A DNA stretch of 64,000 nucleotides from Pristionchus mayeri (GCA_036245805.1 BTRK01000006.1:25886365-25950364), one strand, 5' to 3'; counted from the first letter of the stretch, positions 1 to 12,518 are shown. The notes: generated from the sequence alone by a model not told the origin. A program made the numbers and translations.

Positions 1-268
1 GGACATTCTTTGAAACGATCTATTAATGAGTGAAGAAAATACATGGATAAATGACCAATTGTGCATTCACTCACCCGGAGCCTACTACCATTGCACAATC
101 CTGTCGAGACGCAGATGTTGCGAAGAAGAATTACGCTCGCACCAACCTTACATAAGCTATAGTTAGGGTAAGTAAAGATGCATGAATATTTTTTAGAGTC
201 AGCTCAAAACAAACACAAACTGTTAGCTCTTTAGCTATTTTTAGTAGCTCTTTCGCTAACATTAGCAA

Positions 269-441
269 TTAACATTCTCCATGAGAAATCAAGTTGAGAA
301 AGTCAACCTTGGGAGGCAGTGTTCCATCCTTCGTATACTCTTCTGTATTCGATCCGGAGCGTTTGAGGACGATCTTGTTAGCATTAAAGGGCATCAGTGC
401 GAGGGAGGGTGTTGCATAAGGATCATTGAGCATAATTGTAC
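269..441 (-). CDS. 3'-terminal exon of an unrecognised protein
   Basis: On the minus strand a T-rich acceptor (ctattttcag) ends at 442 and is followed by an open frame of 56 codons to a TAA at 271-269. The split first codon needs one base from an upstream exon. The tail is ordinary soluble protein with motifs such as NDPYATPSL and PPKVDFLNL. No family was recognised and no second exon was found between 442 and about 2000, so the rest of the gene must lie across a long intron or the call is wrong. The splice signal and clean stop are what support it. Confidence 0.4.
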
Positions 442-463
442 CTGAAAATAGTGAGGTAGACAA

Positions 464-1827
464 GTAGATTTGACTTTACCCCCTTATCAGTATATCAGCG
501 TTAAAGTTAAATTGATTATCTGAGACTACGCAAATTCAGGACGCACAATAGATCGATTGCAAAAACGCGATTATCATTTCATACGAACAAGTGTTGATTC
601 CTTATCAGCTTATCAGAACCGAAGTTTGAAGTGAAATATCGATTTTGCAACTAATTGACAGTGAAATGCATCTATTTATAAATACTCACGTTATGTACGT
701 CGATTCAGCTTGAAACTGAGGGTGATATGTCCGATGTGAAGGCGATTTGTTTAATAAACATTCATCCGGCGCTCTGATATGCATGAATAACTCAAAATCA
801 ATCAATAAACAATACAAAAAACATAAAGTCAATAAACGATTAAAAATCAAAGAAAAAATCAGAAAAGGAAAAGTCGCCTAAATTTTAAAGCAGTCGCCTA
901 AATTTTAAAGCATTTTAAAGCACATGAAAAGATATATTGATAAGTTGTTAATGAATTGAAGCCTTAATTAGCCATTTTTTATGATTTTCAATTCAGAACC
1001 ATCCAAAATTGATATCTTCGATCAAAAGGGATGTTACTTTTCAGTACTAACGTTCGACATCAGTCAGTGTCATGCTTATTAATACTGATCGTCAAACCCT
1101 TATCACTACGGATTATTGATCTCAGGCGAAATCTCAATATCATCAATCTTTTGTAGCGCTTTCCTCAGCGCAGAGATCGTCCTATTCACCGAAATAACAG
1201 CAAAAAACCTTATCGGATTTATGAGCTATTATGTTTTATAATCATCGATCTATAACTATCGTTATTACCCCTGAAAACCACGCCATTCGCTGTGAATGAC
1301 ATCGATATTTTGCGAAATAACGCTTTTCTCAACTCACAGATTGTCATTTTCACAGACATCCCACTCAACCAACCTTTATTAGTCTCAAGGGCTTTTGATT
1401 TTTGTCGTTATCGATCGGTAGCTTCATTGATTTGCGCTAAAACCTACTCTAATTTCAGCAGGTGGCATCGATCGCTCAAGAAATAGAGCGATTATCAACA
1501 CTCTGATCATCCTTAGTCAGAAATACACGCTAACAAACTTTATCAGTTTTATGATCTCCAGTTTATATCATTATCGATCGATGATTTCCCTTGATTTGAG
1601 CTAAAAATCACTTCAATTTGATAGCAATTACGATATGATATCCAAGTTACAAGAGCCTCTCCACACTACTCTTATGACATTCCATGCGGCCAACCTTACC
1701 TGAGCATCAAATATCAGTAGTATTGACGCGCGCGCGCTCTCTCCATTCGTGTGCTCTCTCGCTCTACACAGGGCGAGAGAATCGGCTCACTCCTATGCGC
1801 CCTCTACCTCTCCTCGCACAACTGCCC
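464..1827. other. AT-rich stretch without recognisable gene
   Basis: No convincing coding exon. Two diverged direct copies of a TCATTATCGATCG / TTGATTTGNGCTAAAA segment occur at about 1380-1450 and 1545-1620, and a short direct repeat (GTCGCCTAAATTTTAAAGCA) at about 873-912. The open frame at 1292-1486 has no splice or family support. Confidence 0.4.
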
Positions 1828-1902
1828 TCGTGGCCTTGTGGATAGTGAGATTGTCTCTCAATCTCAAGGTTGCGGGTTCGAGTCCCATCCGCGACGGATC
1901 TT
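1828..1902 (+). repeat. tRNA-like sequence with A and B boxes
   Basis: TGGCCTTGTGG matches a Pol III A box and GGTTCGAGTCC is an exact B box, about 35 bases apart, with a GAGATT/AATCTC anticodon-like stem and CTC in anticodon position. The acceptor stem does not pair, so this is a tRNA-derived repeat or tRNA pseudogene rather than a working tRNA. Confidence 0.5.
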
Positions 1903-2104
1903 TTGCCCGATTTATTCTCATGGTCAGGTGGACAAAAATCGCGGAAAATTCTTGCGGACAAATCTTGCGGAACATTTCCGCGGAAAATTCTTGCGGACAC
2001 TTTAAGACGGTAGATAGACATTCAAAAGAGATGAAGAGAGTTGGTTATATAAGTTCTGTTTTATGACGTTGGTTATTAAACGTGATTTCCAAAACGATAG
2101 TTGT

Positions 2105-2266
2105 AACATCTCGGTTCTTTTTTTCTGACCAATCAGAGCCGATCAACCGCACGCCTACCGCAACGCGCCCGCGGGAAATAAGATTTGAATGTGCTCCCCA
2201 AGCGAAAAGTCGCGACGACGCTTCGCCCATTCGTGACCGTTCCTAATGCGAGTGAGCGGAGGGCCG
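2105..2266 (+). repeat. GC-rich dispersed repeat, copy 1
   Basis: Shares the segments CCGCAACGCG, GCGGGAAATA, CCCCAAGCGAAAAG, CGCCCATT.ATGACCGTT and GAGCGGAGGGCCGTG with 19095-19252 (same strand), and in reverse complement with 32787-32930. Family unknown. It lies just upstream of the first recognised exon of the pseudokinase gene. Confidence 0.6.
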
Positions 2267-2346
2267 TGCACAAAAAAAGCGATACCCTGAGGGCAATTGG
2301 TTTCTATGAAAATCTCAGAACCGGTTCTTGCCCTGTTCCATCACAG

Positions 2347-5300
2347 ATGCGATCTGGAGAGCATTTATTGAGGATGCGAGGGATGCAGCAGTGATCTGTT
2401 CAATTGGAGAAGATGTGATTGGAAAAGAAGAGGAAGGACAACAGGCCAAATATATTCTCGTCCCTTCCGGTGCTGTCCATTCGAGCGCGGTGAGATTTGG
2501 AAAGAGGAGGAATCAAACGACCGAAGGCCATTCTAAAGTCGCTTTCTTTTGGGATAAACAATTCTGGCCAGCAATATCATTGAAGAAAACCTTAGCAAAT
2601 TAAGATGGTGATAGACGAGGAAGCTCCTGCCCCAGTAACCATCGCCAAGAGAGAAGATAAGGGGGCGAAATTAGAGAAGCATACGGAGGGGGGTGGAGAT
2701 GAATATCGATCCATGAGTCTAGCTGATGCAATGACTGAGTGTAGAGAGCGTCTCAAGGAAAGTAAAAGATGCTGGTACGTGCCTTTTTCATCTGTCCGAT
2801 ATGATAGTGAAAATCCACCTCTTCCCAGGATGGGAATGCTTCCCGAGTCTCTAATCATACATTGGACTGCTCAGTGTGTATCCATGCTTTACGTGGTCCA
2901 CTCGAATGGTGCATTCATTGGGTGAGGAAATGAAGGATACGGTAATGAGCAATCTATTTATTATAGTGATCTCCATCCAGACAACTTATTGATCGATGAG
3001 GAGGGCAATCTCCTCTTCACGTATCAAGCCAGATGGAAGATGGGTCCTCGGGACAGACACCACCTGGCGGGATACACTGCTCCCGGTGAGAGAAACATAG
3101 AGAAAAAAGAAAAATGGGAAAATATGCTCGCGGTAAGGAAGATTTATACAAAAGCACACTGACAAAACATTTCGCGCTGAATTAAAGTTACCCAACAACT
3201 GTGCCAAAATTTTAAATTGGCGCCTGAACAATACCTCACCGCGAATTTGCATGAACACACGGACCCGGAGCATCGACATAGGTCTTTGGAAAACGTCCGT
3301 GCGCTGTACAATTTATGCTGCAGAATTTACTCGCTAAACGCAGTAGTGATGATTTTCAAGCGGTTTCTTCCGAGTACGATTCCAGTTTTTTCTAGTTAGT
3401 TCCCGGCTATGAATTAGAAATTAACTTTTCAATGTTCTATAGTTTGTAGCCTCCTTTCCCACTGGAATTCCCTTATTTTTTTCAAATGTGCAGTATTTTT
3501 TTCTTATCTTTTATGATAATATTTCTTCCTGAATTCGACACCAGCACTATTGAACTGTTGTGAAATTTCCATGGCTAATCTTCATCCATCCAATCGATAC
3601 TATTTCGAATACAATGTGAAACGCAACAGGGGAATACAATTCTTTATGCGCTGAAATTTGATTAGGAAACAATAACTCCGGTTTTCTAATGCAGGATGCG
3701 CGCCACTTTTGCGAAGCGGTGCGGACACCTTACAACGCCACCTCGCGAAAGTATACCACACAGCTTCGTGAAAGTGGCGCGCATCCTGCGTTGGAAAAGC
3801 GCAGAAACTTCCAAACGACTCTCGTTGAAACCTGAAATGTGCATATTAGCTTTCTTAGCTGGTGAAACGGGGAGAGGTGCAGTGAGTGCATTTATACACA
3901 GGAGGTTATATGGGATTGATATTAATTGAGCCCGAAGCGGTGCGTGAAGCACATGAGTCGGTTGCCACCCTCCGCCGAGTGAACGATAAACGTAACCCTG
4001 ACAGAGACGGTGGAACTCAGATGCGTAAACACACATGCGAACACATTTGCGGAGGCAGTATAAGGAAGAAGTGGAGATAATTAAAACACAAACCGACACT
4101 TTTAAACGCAGAGCGTTAAAAATGCTTGATGGGAGGACATCATTTGAGGTCTTCTTCTTCGGTTTAACGTTGTCGTCTTCCATGAAATGGAGAAAAAGAA
4201 GTTAGACTGCAAGAACGGGGTTTCAACTAGTATCGAATAATGGGGAACGTATCAGGTTGGTGCAAAAGTTTCTCCCTTTTTTCAGAAATTTACATTTTTG
4301 CTTCCCCTGACTTCCAATGTTGATCAATTCTCATACGGTCTTTTGCAATAAAGGGGTACATGAATACTCTTTATAACAAGCCGTGTCCCACTTCTCAACA
4401 TTTAGCAGCCTCGATACAGCAATCTGTCCAATTTCGTAAAATTGATTTTCAAACTGAATTTTTATAAGGTCATCGCTAAGTGAAGAAAAGAGATAGTGGT
4501 TAATTATACATACCAGTGTAAAGTATGATAACTGGGCATGCTCGTAACTGTAATTCGGTATCAGTGTGCCGTCATGCCAAGTTGAGATTGGCGTCTAATT
4601 AGATAATTCCGTGATTTTAATTTCTGCAGAAATACATTTCATAGCCCCGAATGTTTAGCCATTGACTCAGAAAGCCATATTGTGGTGGACAACTAAGTAC
4701 TCGCCAGCCTCAGTATTACCCTTAAACATGAGAGGGCTACTTGAGAATAGCAGATTGATACAACAAAATTTCGCAATTTTAACAACTAAATCAGCTTGTA
4801 ATTCTCAGAATTTTTGTAATTCTCAGCTTTCAACGCATATTGAAGGTAGTGTCACCCTTCAAATGGGCAAAATCAATTTTTTGCGCGTATTCGAATGACA
4901 GGGTCCAGCAAAGTCCTAAAATCGTAATATTTTGAGATTTTGACATTTTCATTATTTATTCCCGTAATGCGTTTTCCAGAATTGAATTGATCTTGTGAGT
5001 GTAATCTACTTAGATGCCCATAACTAATGTTAAATGGAAATTAAAGTCAGAACAATATGGTTAGAGAAAGTTAAAAAAATAAATTAGGGAGAAACTTTTG
5101 CACCAACCTAATAGAATCATTAACAGATCAAATCCGCGCACATGTTAACCCGTGTAAGTAATATCATATCAGTAGCTCCTTCACCATATAAATTCGTCCT
5201 TCTCCATAAAAGAGAAGTCTCAAAGGACGGGTTTATAAATTACTAAAACGATGAGAGAAGAATCGTGAGCGAATCTCACGCAATTGACCGTCAAACACGT

Positions 5301-8300
5301 GAAAACTCGAAAGAGAAGCTACCAAATTATATTTTGCAACTTGCGCGGTCACGAAGTGTTGTTAATTGGTGGCGAGAAGCAAAATAAATCTATTTAAATT
5401 AATATAATCGAGTAAAATATAATCTAAACCTTTTCGAAAAGAATTTGTAATGGAAAATTCCAAAATTCGCAGTGACCAGCTTCAGAAATAGCAGTAAAAA
5501 ATATTTAAATATTGCACCGCGCGTAACGTGACAATCAGGCAATAATCAGGCATTTCAAGTTGCAACTCAGGCATTCTCAGGCAATCTCCCTGTACTTTTT
5601 TTGAACGCGCGCGCCTTTTCCTTGATGCCTGCGGACGTTTTTCCTTTCCTTATGTAGCAAGGGCAATGGGTATGTTAAAAAATCAGTAAATAAATTGTTC
5701 AATTTGTCTAACCTTTGGAATCGGCGATGCTGATTCTATCATAACAAAGAAAACTTTTTAAAAAATTCAAAATAACAAAAATACAGCGTTTTTTACAAAT
5801 TTAGCTCGGGAATGGAGTTCTACAGTATGACGGTAGCGAGTTCAGAGAGGCAGGTTTTTCATTCATCGTTTCAGTATTTTTGTTTATTTATTTTAGAATA
5901 AATATTCGCATTTTTCGAGGTTATTTTTTATAGAAAACTGTCATTTATGTGAATCTTACTTGCTCCGGACGAGGAGCGGGAGGGGGGCTGAGGACGGAAC
6001 GAAAAATTTGCAAAACACGCGTTAGCGGCGAGTCTCGGGCAAACAAGCTAAGTTTTCGATATTTCCGGTTTAGGGACCACCATCTGTAAATTAAAAAGCT
6101 TAAAACCGGGAAAAGGTTGTGCAAAGATCGATGTTTCCCCGATCCCGCGAATTCAAATCTCCACACAAAAGTCATTTTATATATTGTTTTTTAATTGATG
6201 CAGCTCTCCAATTTTCAGTGAATGAGCAGAACTCGCCTCAAGGACGCCACTGTAAAAAACGAGAAAAATCTACCTCGGCACACCTCTCTAAAATCAGACT
6301 ATTAGCGTGACCTCAAAAGGTTTTAATTGGCCAGAAATCGATTCAGGGGATGCAGCTCTACAACTTTTCACATCAGATGTTCTATATACTCGGTAGGAGC
6401 ATTGGACAAAAATTTAGCCAAATTCACTTCGGCACACCTTGTCAAAACTTACGATGAAGTTTCCGTTTGCTGCATGAATTGAAGGCTTGTTTATTCATAT
6501 TTCTTATTTTTTTGATATTTCTGGTGGTATAAACAAACACGGAGAGTGTAATCAGGTTCTTTATATCGTGATAAATTATCTAACTCAAGCTGGAGAAAGT
6601 TTGACATGGCTACAGTATACCTCTAGTATTAGTGCATGATTGCGATTGTCGCAATCGTAGAAATACATCTAAATTGATAAACTACTGAATAAGAGTATGT
6701 GTTTTAGAAATTTCGCTTAAGAAAAAAGAAATAAAAATCGTTTGAAATTTTGAACAATTGACTCATTGAACTGATATGACCCAGCGAACCACTGGAGAGC
6801 TTGCACTACACCACGATGGGCGGAGCTTAGAGAAATAGGCTCATACTCATTGGAATTGAAATATATTATAATTCTAGTGACGCTATTCTCTTTCCGCACC
6901 ATCGATAACCCCGTCCCATATAATAACAGAATTTTAGAAAAAATTTGAAATTTTGAGTGGAGGACCCTATTTCCGGTTGAGAGAAATCGGTCATACGACA
7001 TATGCAGTGGAAGCTAAGAAGATTCTCTACAAGATCCGAGTGGTTTAATCGAGGGGGAAGGGCTCAGTCAGCGAGGCTGAGCGAAAAAATGTGCTAAACA
7101 CGCGTTTTCATCGATTCTCGGGCAAACAAACTAAGTTTTCGATACTTCCGGTTGAGAGAAATCGGTCATACGACATATGCAGTGGAAGCTAAGAAGATTC
7201 TCTACAAGATCCGAGTGGTTTAATCGAGGGGGATGGCCTCCGTCGACGGAGGTAGATCAAGGAAAGCTCGACGATTAAGCAGATTTTGAGAGGCGCTATT
7301 CTCAATTTTATTACTAACGTAGCAATATGGAAATGCACTAGATGATGTAAAAGGCAACTATTAAATAATCAGGCTTAAAATAATAACAACTTATCTGAAA
7401 AACAAGCAATAAATCGATAGTAACAATAACCAAAATTGGTGGTGTGGCGCGGTCGAGGTATCTGAAAAGACATCCTTATTTCTTGCACGCGCCTTTTCTG
7501 CGACCCACACTGCCCTTGCTATCCTTATGTCGATGCTCCGGGGGTCGTGTGAACATGCACTAAGTACCGTAATTTAAAATGCGCGGTTTGTTTAAATATT
7601 GTTTAATCGATTATGTGGGCTTAATATTGAAGTTTTTGCTGTTGAAATATATATTTCTACAACCGGGGGAGAAGCGAGGATAAAATTGGTATAGAACCGG
7701 GCTTGTGAACGCTAATTACCGCACACCGAATATTCATGTTTCAAACCTCGCGGGAAAATCGGTCTTGATCAGGGTAGCGCAACACATGTTTTGAGGTCGA
7801 TTCTGTGACTAATTATTGATTTTCTAATTTTATTAGTATTGCATTTCTACTAGTCTCTTTTATGTCTACCAGTTTCAGGAATAAAAATATAGGCCATTTT
7901 GACGGTTGTTGGGTAACTTTAAGGTACACATTAGTGATGCCAAAACGGCGCGCGCTCTCCTCGTTTCACACGCTCTCTCGCTCTGTCTGACCGGCGAGAG
8001 GGCGTGTGAAACGAGGAGAGCTCGCGCCGTTTTGGCATCACTAGTACACATTTTCGCAGATCATGTTTTTCGCGGTAAGGTGTTATCTTGGCGCTCATTT
8101 GACAAAAATCGACGGGTGTTGGGTAACTTTAATGACATTTCTTGAAACCGAGCGTGTTGAACAACGGCAAGACATTATAAAATTAGATTTAAACGTACTC
8201 GAAAATATTGATCCATTCCAAGCTGTCGTGCCATGGCGCGCCAGCAGGGTCCCAATGATAATTTTAGGTGCGCGCTATTTAGCACTTAAAGTTACCCAAC

Positions 8301-10162
8301 AAGGACGAGACCCTGATCCAAGACGCGACGCATTGTGCGCGCGTCGCGTGTATGAAAGAGTGTGCAAAAATAAGAGAGTTTTGGATCAGGCAACTTCACC
8401 CTGATCCATTTTTTTGTACATTTTTTCTCAACTAATTCAGTCATCGGCTATTCAATGGAACACAAAAATAGGGGGTCAAGTTCGTCCATGTTGGGTAACT
8501 TTAACCTATCAAAACCCTCCGAAATTTTCATTGTAGGTTATGTGTGAAAATACGCTAGACTCGTGATTGATTAAGTTACCCTCCTCCTCAGAGTGCTACG
8601 TCATACCCTCGATAGTGAGTGGGGAGTGTGACATCTGGTCACTGGGTGCTCTCCTCTACGAGCTCCTCGTCGGCTATCCTCTCTCCACTGCCGCCCCTCA
8701 CGGAGTCAGTTATACTAATCTCTTTTATTAATGTTATTTCGAATTTATGTACTGATGGTTGTAAACAAACGGTAATGTTTTTCAGATTGGTCGTTTTTCG
8801 GAACTTCCTTTCATTCCTGATTCATCTTTAATTTCTTTCTCTGCCAAAGATCTTCTATTTAGAATACTTCAGATAGATCAGAAAGAGAGGATCAGTATTG
8901 ATCAGGTATTAGGTTGTTGCATAAGTTTCGATCGTTTTTACTAAGTTTCAAACAATCGATTTCCCTTCCCTCAAATGACAATAATTTGATTTTATAATAT
9001 AGTTTAGAAATATGCTTGCATATTATAATCATGAGGTTGAACTTCAAACGTTCAAAGCTATAAATGGTAATTTGAAATTCTCAAATTTCTGATAATATTG
9101 GAATATAAAAATATGTCCAATACTATGCCTAGTACGCGACTAGCAAAGCGGACCGAAAAAAACAGAAAGTGAGAGTACACTCGAAACACCATGAGCTTCA
9201 TTTGGCAATTTTGTGTCAGTTTTTGCGTCCAAGGTTGTTTTTCTTTGCTTGTTGATTATTTTCTCGCCATCAAAAATGGAGAGGAGACTATAAAAGTCGA
9301 TCATATCTGATTTGTGCGCAAGAATAATTAGTGATGCTAAAATCTTGCACCAAGAAAAACCGGCTATATTCCCTAGGTAGTTAATTCACTGCTACTGTCG
9401 GAACTTTTTTAATACTGTTGTAGCAAATTTCAAGTTTGTTTGAGTTTGTGCAATTTCATTGAGAATGATAACAAAATCCCTAGTCGTGATTCGGAGTGTA
9501 CTAGTTGCTCATGCAAAATTATGTTGAATATGGTCAAAATTATGTTGAATTATGATTAAATCAATCCAGAGAAAAATATTTTCGAATCGAACTATTTGCT
9601 CTGATAAATGGTCAATTCAAACAGTTTTCCTGCCTACTGAACCCAAACATTTCATGTTAATTCAAGTGCTCTTGAACAACCATTCATTTTTAAAACAATC
9701 CTACAAAAATAAAAATAAATATTCGATTTGGATCTTCTCATCAAATTCCGTATCACGGGATTTTGCGTGCACACAAAACCAAAACTACGTCCACTACACC
9801 ACCGCCAAGTTACGACACGGAGCGCTTACCCGGCCGCCGTTCTCAAAACCGGAGCCGGAAAAAAATCGTTACAGAAAACCCTAATTGAAAATTGTTTTCA
9901 TAGTCCTACAGAGGTCATGATCACTTGGTGCTAAAAACGATCAAGACTTATGCAATAACCTGATATATTTCCACATTTTCTATAATCTGACCTCCCCTCT
10001 CAGATTCGTGCTCATTCCTTCTATTCATCAATTGATTGGCTGCTCTACGACAATCCCCATGGACCTGTGAGAGTACCAGTGAATAGGGAGAAGAGGATGG
10101 AAGAAGAAAGCGATGGAGTAAGAGAAATTATGGGAAGAGCTGCATTTGAAAGGAGGCTCTAG
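2347..10162 (+). CDS. RPS6KC1/RPS6KL1-like pseudokinase (C-terminal exons)
   Basis: Exons (phases agree): 2347-2489 (tentative), 2605-2921, 2967-3085, 8592-8704, 8786-8905, 10004-10162 ending in TAG. The joined product reads through a kinase C-lobe: FIGDLHPDNLL (catalytic-loop position), then NLLFTYQARW where active kinases have DFG, APECY (APE), SGECDIWSLGALLYELLVG (the D-x-W-S-x-G helix) and KERISIDQIRAHSFY. The missing HRD arginine and the FTY in place of DFG are typical of the RPS6KC1/RPS6KL1 family, vertebrate members of which have PX and MIT domains upstream; neither is visible here. Introns are 45, 81 and 115 bp except for 3086-8591 (5.5 kb) and 8906-10003, both swollen by transposons. 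The start is unresolved: the gene may begin at ATG 2605 or continue upstream. The function inferred from the family is membrane-linked scaffolding rather than catalysis. Confidence 0.75.
3692..3800. repeat. Short foldback
   Basis: GGATGCGCGCCACTTT near 3694 is repeated inverted as AAAGTGGCGCGCATCC near 3787. No target duplication was established. Confidence 0.5.
4252..5111. mobile_element. Mariner-type non-autonomous element (TA target)
   Basis: Terminal inverted repeats TCAGGTTGGTGCAAAAGTTT and its inverse, flanked by TA on both sides. About 860 bp, no transposase. The AGGTTG end is shared with elements at 8909, 18137 and 52429. Confidence 0.8.
5650..5950 (+). repeat. Dispersed repeat, paired with 45480-45760 (-)
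   Basis: Segments such as CAATGGGTAT, AATCAGTAAATAAATTG, GGAATCGGCGATGCTGATTC and TTCAAAATAACAAAAATA recur in reverse complement at 45480-45760. No family assigned. Confidence 0.55.
6000..7250. repeat. Complex repeat, diverged copy of 56980-58060
   Basis: Shared blocks: GGGACCACCATCTGTAAATT (6073 and 57069), ACCGGGAAAAGGTTGTGCA, GACCCAGCGAA..CACTACACCACG.TGGGCGG and CAGAATTTT. An 85 bp segment starting TTCCGGTTGAGAGAAATCGG is directly duplicated at about 6970 and 7148. Confidence 0.6.
7932..8043. mobile_element. hAT-type foldback element with 8 bp target duplication
   Basis: A 112 bp near-perfect hairpin starting TAGTGATGCCAAAACGG and ending with its inverse, flanked by direct GTACACAT at 7924-7931 and 8044-8051. 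An 8 bp duplication and TAGTG ends fit hAT superfamily non-autonomous elements. It sits inside an older TTAA-element end. Confidence 0.8.
8286..8504 (+). mobile_element. TTAA-bounded small element
   Basis: 219 bp from TTAAAGTTACCCAACAAGG to GTTGGGTAACTTTAA with the body motif CCTGATCC..GCGCGTCGCGTGTA..GAGAGTG and the tail ATAGGGGGTCAA shared by the family. It lies 90 bp before exon 8592 of the pseudokinase gene. Confidence 0.85.
8909..9963. mobile_element. Mariner-type non-autonomous element
   Basis: TTAGGTTGTTGCATAAGTTT end with inverse AACTTATGCAATAACC at the right, TA flanks at 8907-8908 and 9964-9965. It occupies almost all of the intron between exons 8786-8905 and 10004-10162, and contains a second repeat (about 9745-9885) shared with 43550-43690. 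Confidence 0.8.
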
Positions 10163-10177
10163 TACAATCGGAAGTGC

Positions 10178-11035
10178 CTCACAAGGAGGACCCTAAACTC
10201 ACCGCCGTCCAATCCGAACTTTAACTATTGTTGTGTATGATGCCCTGGGGAGTGACCGGGGAACGTAGATACGGACTTTATCGTCGTTGACAAGAGAAGA
10301 AATATAAACCGCAGCACGCGGGATGGAAAAGAACTAGAATGACGTAAATATAGACGTTACAGACCGGTGGTGCAATCTAAGTGGGGAGGATCACTAAGTG
10401 TACTAAAATACGGATGACGGTGTATTGTGGGTCAGACTTATAACTTAGGTCATACACAGCAACTATATATGGTTGTATATACCAATGATACATATCTCAC
10501 GCTTGGTTCAGATTTTGCCGCACTGATCCACTAAGTGTCGATAATCGATCAACAAAAAATGTGCAAAAAAATACGATTTGTTGTGCCCAAAAGCTTCCAT
10601 TTTCGTTTTGGGGCGAAAATATGTGCAAATTCGTTTTCTACGGGTCGAAATACGTCAGAAAAACTTTAACTCGGCTTATTCTGAGAATTTTTATTTGTAG
10701 CCTCACAAACATCACACTCAATTAGTGTTCCCTGCCTGGGAGGCCAAAAATAAAAATTCACAGAATAAGCAGAGTTAAAGTTTTTCTGACGTATTTCGAC
10801 CCGTAGAAAACGAATTTGCACATATTTTCGCACCAAAACGAGAATGGAAGCTTTTGGGCACAACAAATCGTATTTTTTTGCACATTTTTTGTGATAGTTG
10901 ATCGATTATCGACCCTTAGTAGATCAGTGCGGCAAAATCTGAACCAAGCGTGAGATATGTATCATTGGTATATACAACCATATATAGTTAAAGTTCGGAT
11001 TGGACGGCGGTGAGTTTAGGGTCCCCCTTGTCAGG
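10178..11035. mobile_element. Foldback element
   Basis: Outer inverted ends (AAACTCACCGCCGTCCAATC.. and its inverse near 11000) enclose a long hairpin at about 10455-10987 with AACTTTAACTC..GGCTTATTCTG arms around 10715. No coding capacity. Confidence 0.75.
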
Positions 11036-11200
11036 CGGTTTACCATTTTGCATGACTCGTTTTTCTCGTATCGGTTTTCATAAAACGGAAGCTTTTCCAC
11101 TCTGGTTAGGACAATGAAACCACAGACTTGAAAGACACGCGACGTATTGATGTTTCCCGAGTTCTCGGTTTATTCGAACCATCAACATTTATTTTATTAC

Positions 11201-11458
11201 TTAAAGTTACCAGCCGAGGACGAAATCCTGATCCCGAGGTTGTTCGCGCGCTGCACGCGCGTCGCATGCATGAGAGAGTGTGCAAAACTGAGAGAGCGCA
11301 GGATCAGGCAACTTCAACCTGATCCTTTTCGGCCACCCCCTGGGGCTATTATTGAATTTTCGCGTTTTTTATATTCCTTGGCAGCTTATTCCGGCATCGT
11401 CTATCCAATGGTAAATTTAAAATAGGGGGTCAATTTCGTCCTCGGCTGGTAACTTTAA
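11201..11458 (+). mobile_element. TTAA-bounded small element
   Basis: 258 bp, ends TTAAAGTTACCAGCCGAGGA and TCCTCGGCTGGTAACTTTAA. The variable segment CAGCCGAGG differs from the CCCAACAAGG of the 8286 copy but matches its own other end exactly. Confidence 0.85.
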
Positions 11459-11689
11459 CGGCGACATCGTGAGCTCGCACATTGGGGTGTCCCATAAGTT
11501 CGTAAAATTTTTCTTCGGAGGAGCGTAAAATCCGCCGTACCGGTTGTGCATCCCAAATCACAACGCTATTGAATAGAGAAACCATTACACAATCACACTA
11601 TGACGCCGTACTCGTAAGGATCGAACAATTCATGTAGGGTTTGGACCATCACTTTTTCGAAAATACGAATTCGAGGGTAGTTTTTCATG

Positions 11690-12505
11690 CTACTGTAGAG
11701 TTTCCTCGATATATGAGACCGTCCGCGATAGATTCAACAAGGCCTCGGGACAGCCAAAAAAGCGAAACCCACGAAAACATGTTTTCTAGGGTAGTTTTCG
11801 ATGCTGATCATCGTGGTCCACTTCATTTTGCATGAATCGCTCTTTGAATGTCGGTGTGGTGCCATATCACTTCCGGTCAAAACTGCTTTTTCGCATGTTG
11901 CACGCTCAAAATACACGGTATTTCATTGGTCATGAATTTTCCCTGTTTTCGAGAAAAACCGGCTTTTTGACTTTTTGACCATGTGCGAGAGACCATAACC
12001 ATTCGATCCGCCGTTTCACTATGTGTGGGGAATCCGGGTTACCCGAAGACAACTTATGCCCATTTTCTGCTTTTCCTGCGCATTTTACTGTGTATTCGAG
12101 AAATGAGAGGGCGAAAATGATAAGGAAAGTCATTTTCCTCCCTTTCATTTGTTATGGTCTCCCCTCGCACACATGATTGAGTCAAAAAGTCGATTTTTCT
12201 CGAAAACAGGAAAACTTCATGACCAATGAAATGCACCATTCGATTCGCCGTGAAATTCTGGTCGGGTGCGCAAGATTTCGAGCTTCCGCCATGTATTCTG
12301 AGCGTACAACATGTGAAAAAGCAGTTTTGACCGTAAGTGATATGGCACCACACCGACATTCAATGAGCGCAAAATGAAGTGGACCACGATGATCAGCATC
12401 GAAAACTACCCCAGAAAACATGTTTTCGTGGGTTCCACTTTTATGGCTGTGCCAAGGTCCCGTTGTGAGTTGTTGAAGCTATCGCGGACGCCTTCATATA
12501 TATAT
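11690..12505. mobile_element. Foldback element
   Basis: Arms related by inversion: ACGAAAACATGTTTTC.. GGGTAGTTTTCGATGCTGAT..CACTTCATTTTGC at left and the inverse at 12370-12430; centre near 12110. All open frames here are mirror images of each other and are not genes. Confidence 0.75.
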
Positions 12506-12518
12506 CAGGTTGGTGAGA

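Larger units (their letters stand above)
3258..7549 (+). mobile_element. Large CACGG-ended transposon with 6 bp target duplication
   Basis: Ends CACGGACCCGGAGCATCGACATA and its inverse, flanked by direct TGAACA (3252-3257 and 7550-7555). The target matches the unbroken copy at 22720-23162. Ends are shared with the 335 bp non-autonomous copy at 13148-13482. Inside are other elements and a 165-codon minus frame (3686-4183) with no recognised domain; no transposase was identified. Confidence 0.65.
3182..7922 (+). mobile_element. TTAA-bounded element, interrupted by a 4.3 kb insertion
   Basis: Left end TTAAAGTTACCCAACAACTG at 3182 and right end GGTTGTTGGGTAACTTTAA at 7922 match the uninterrupted 443 bp copy at 22720-23162. 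The copy here is split at GAATTTGCATGAACA (3257) and resumes at TGAACATGCACTAAG (7550) around the CACGG element. It lies in the large intron of the pseudokinase gene. Confidence 0.8.

Noticed and set aside
1828..1902. Functional tRNA
   Set aside because: A and B boxes are good, but the acceptor stem does not pair and position 37 is a pyrimidine.
3686..4183. 165-codon minus-strand frame
   Set aside because: Lies within a transposon, covers a foldback and shows no family. The first 30 codons look protein-like, but no splice partner was found.
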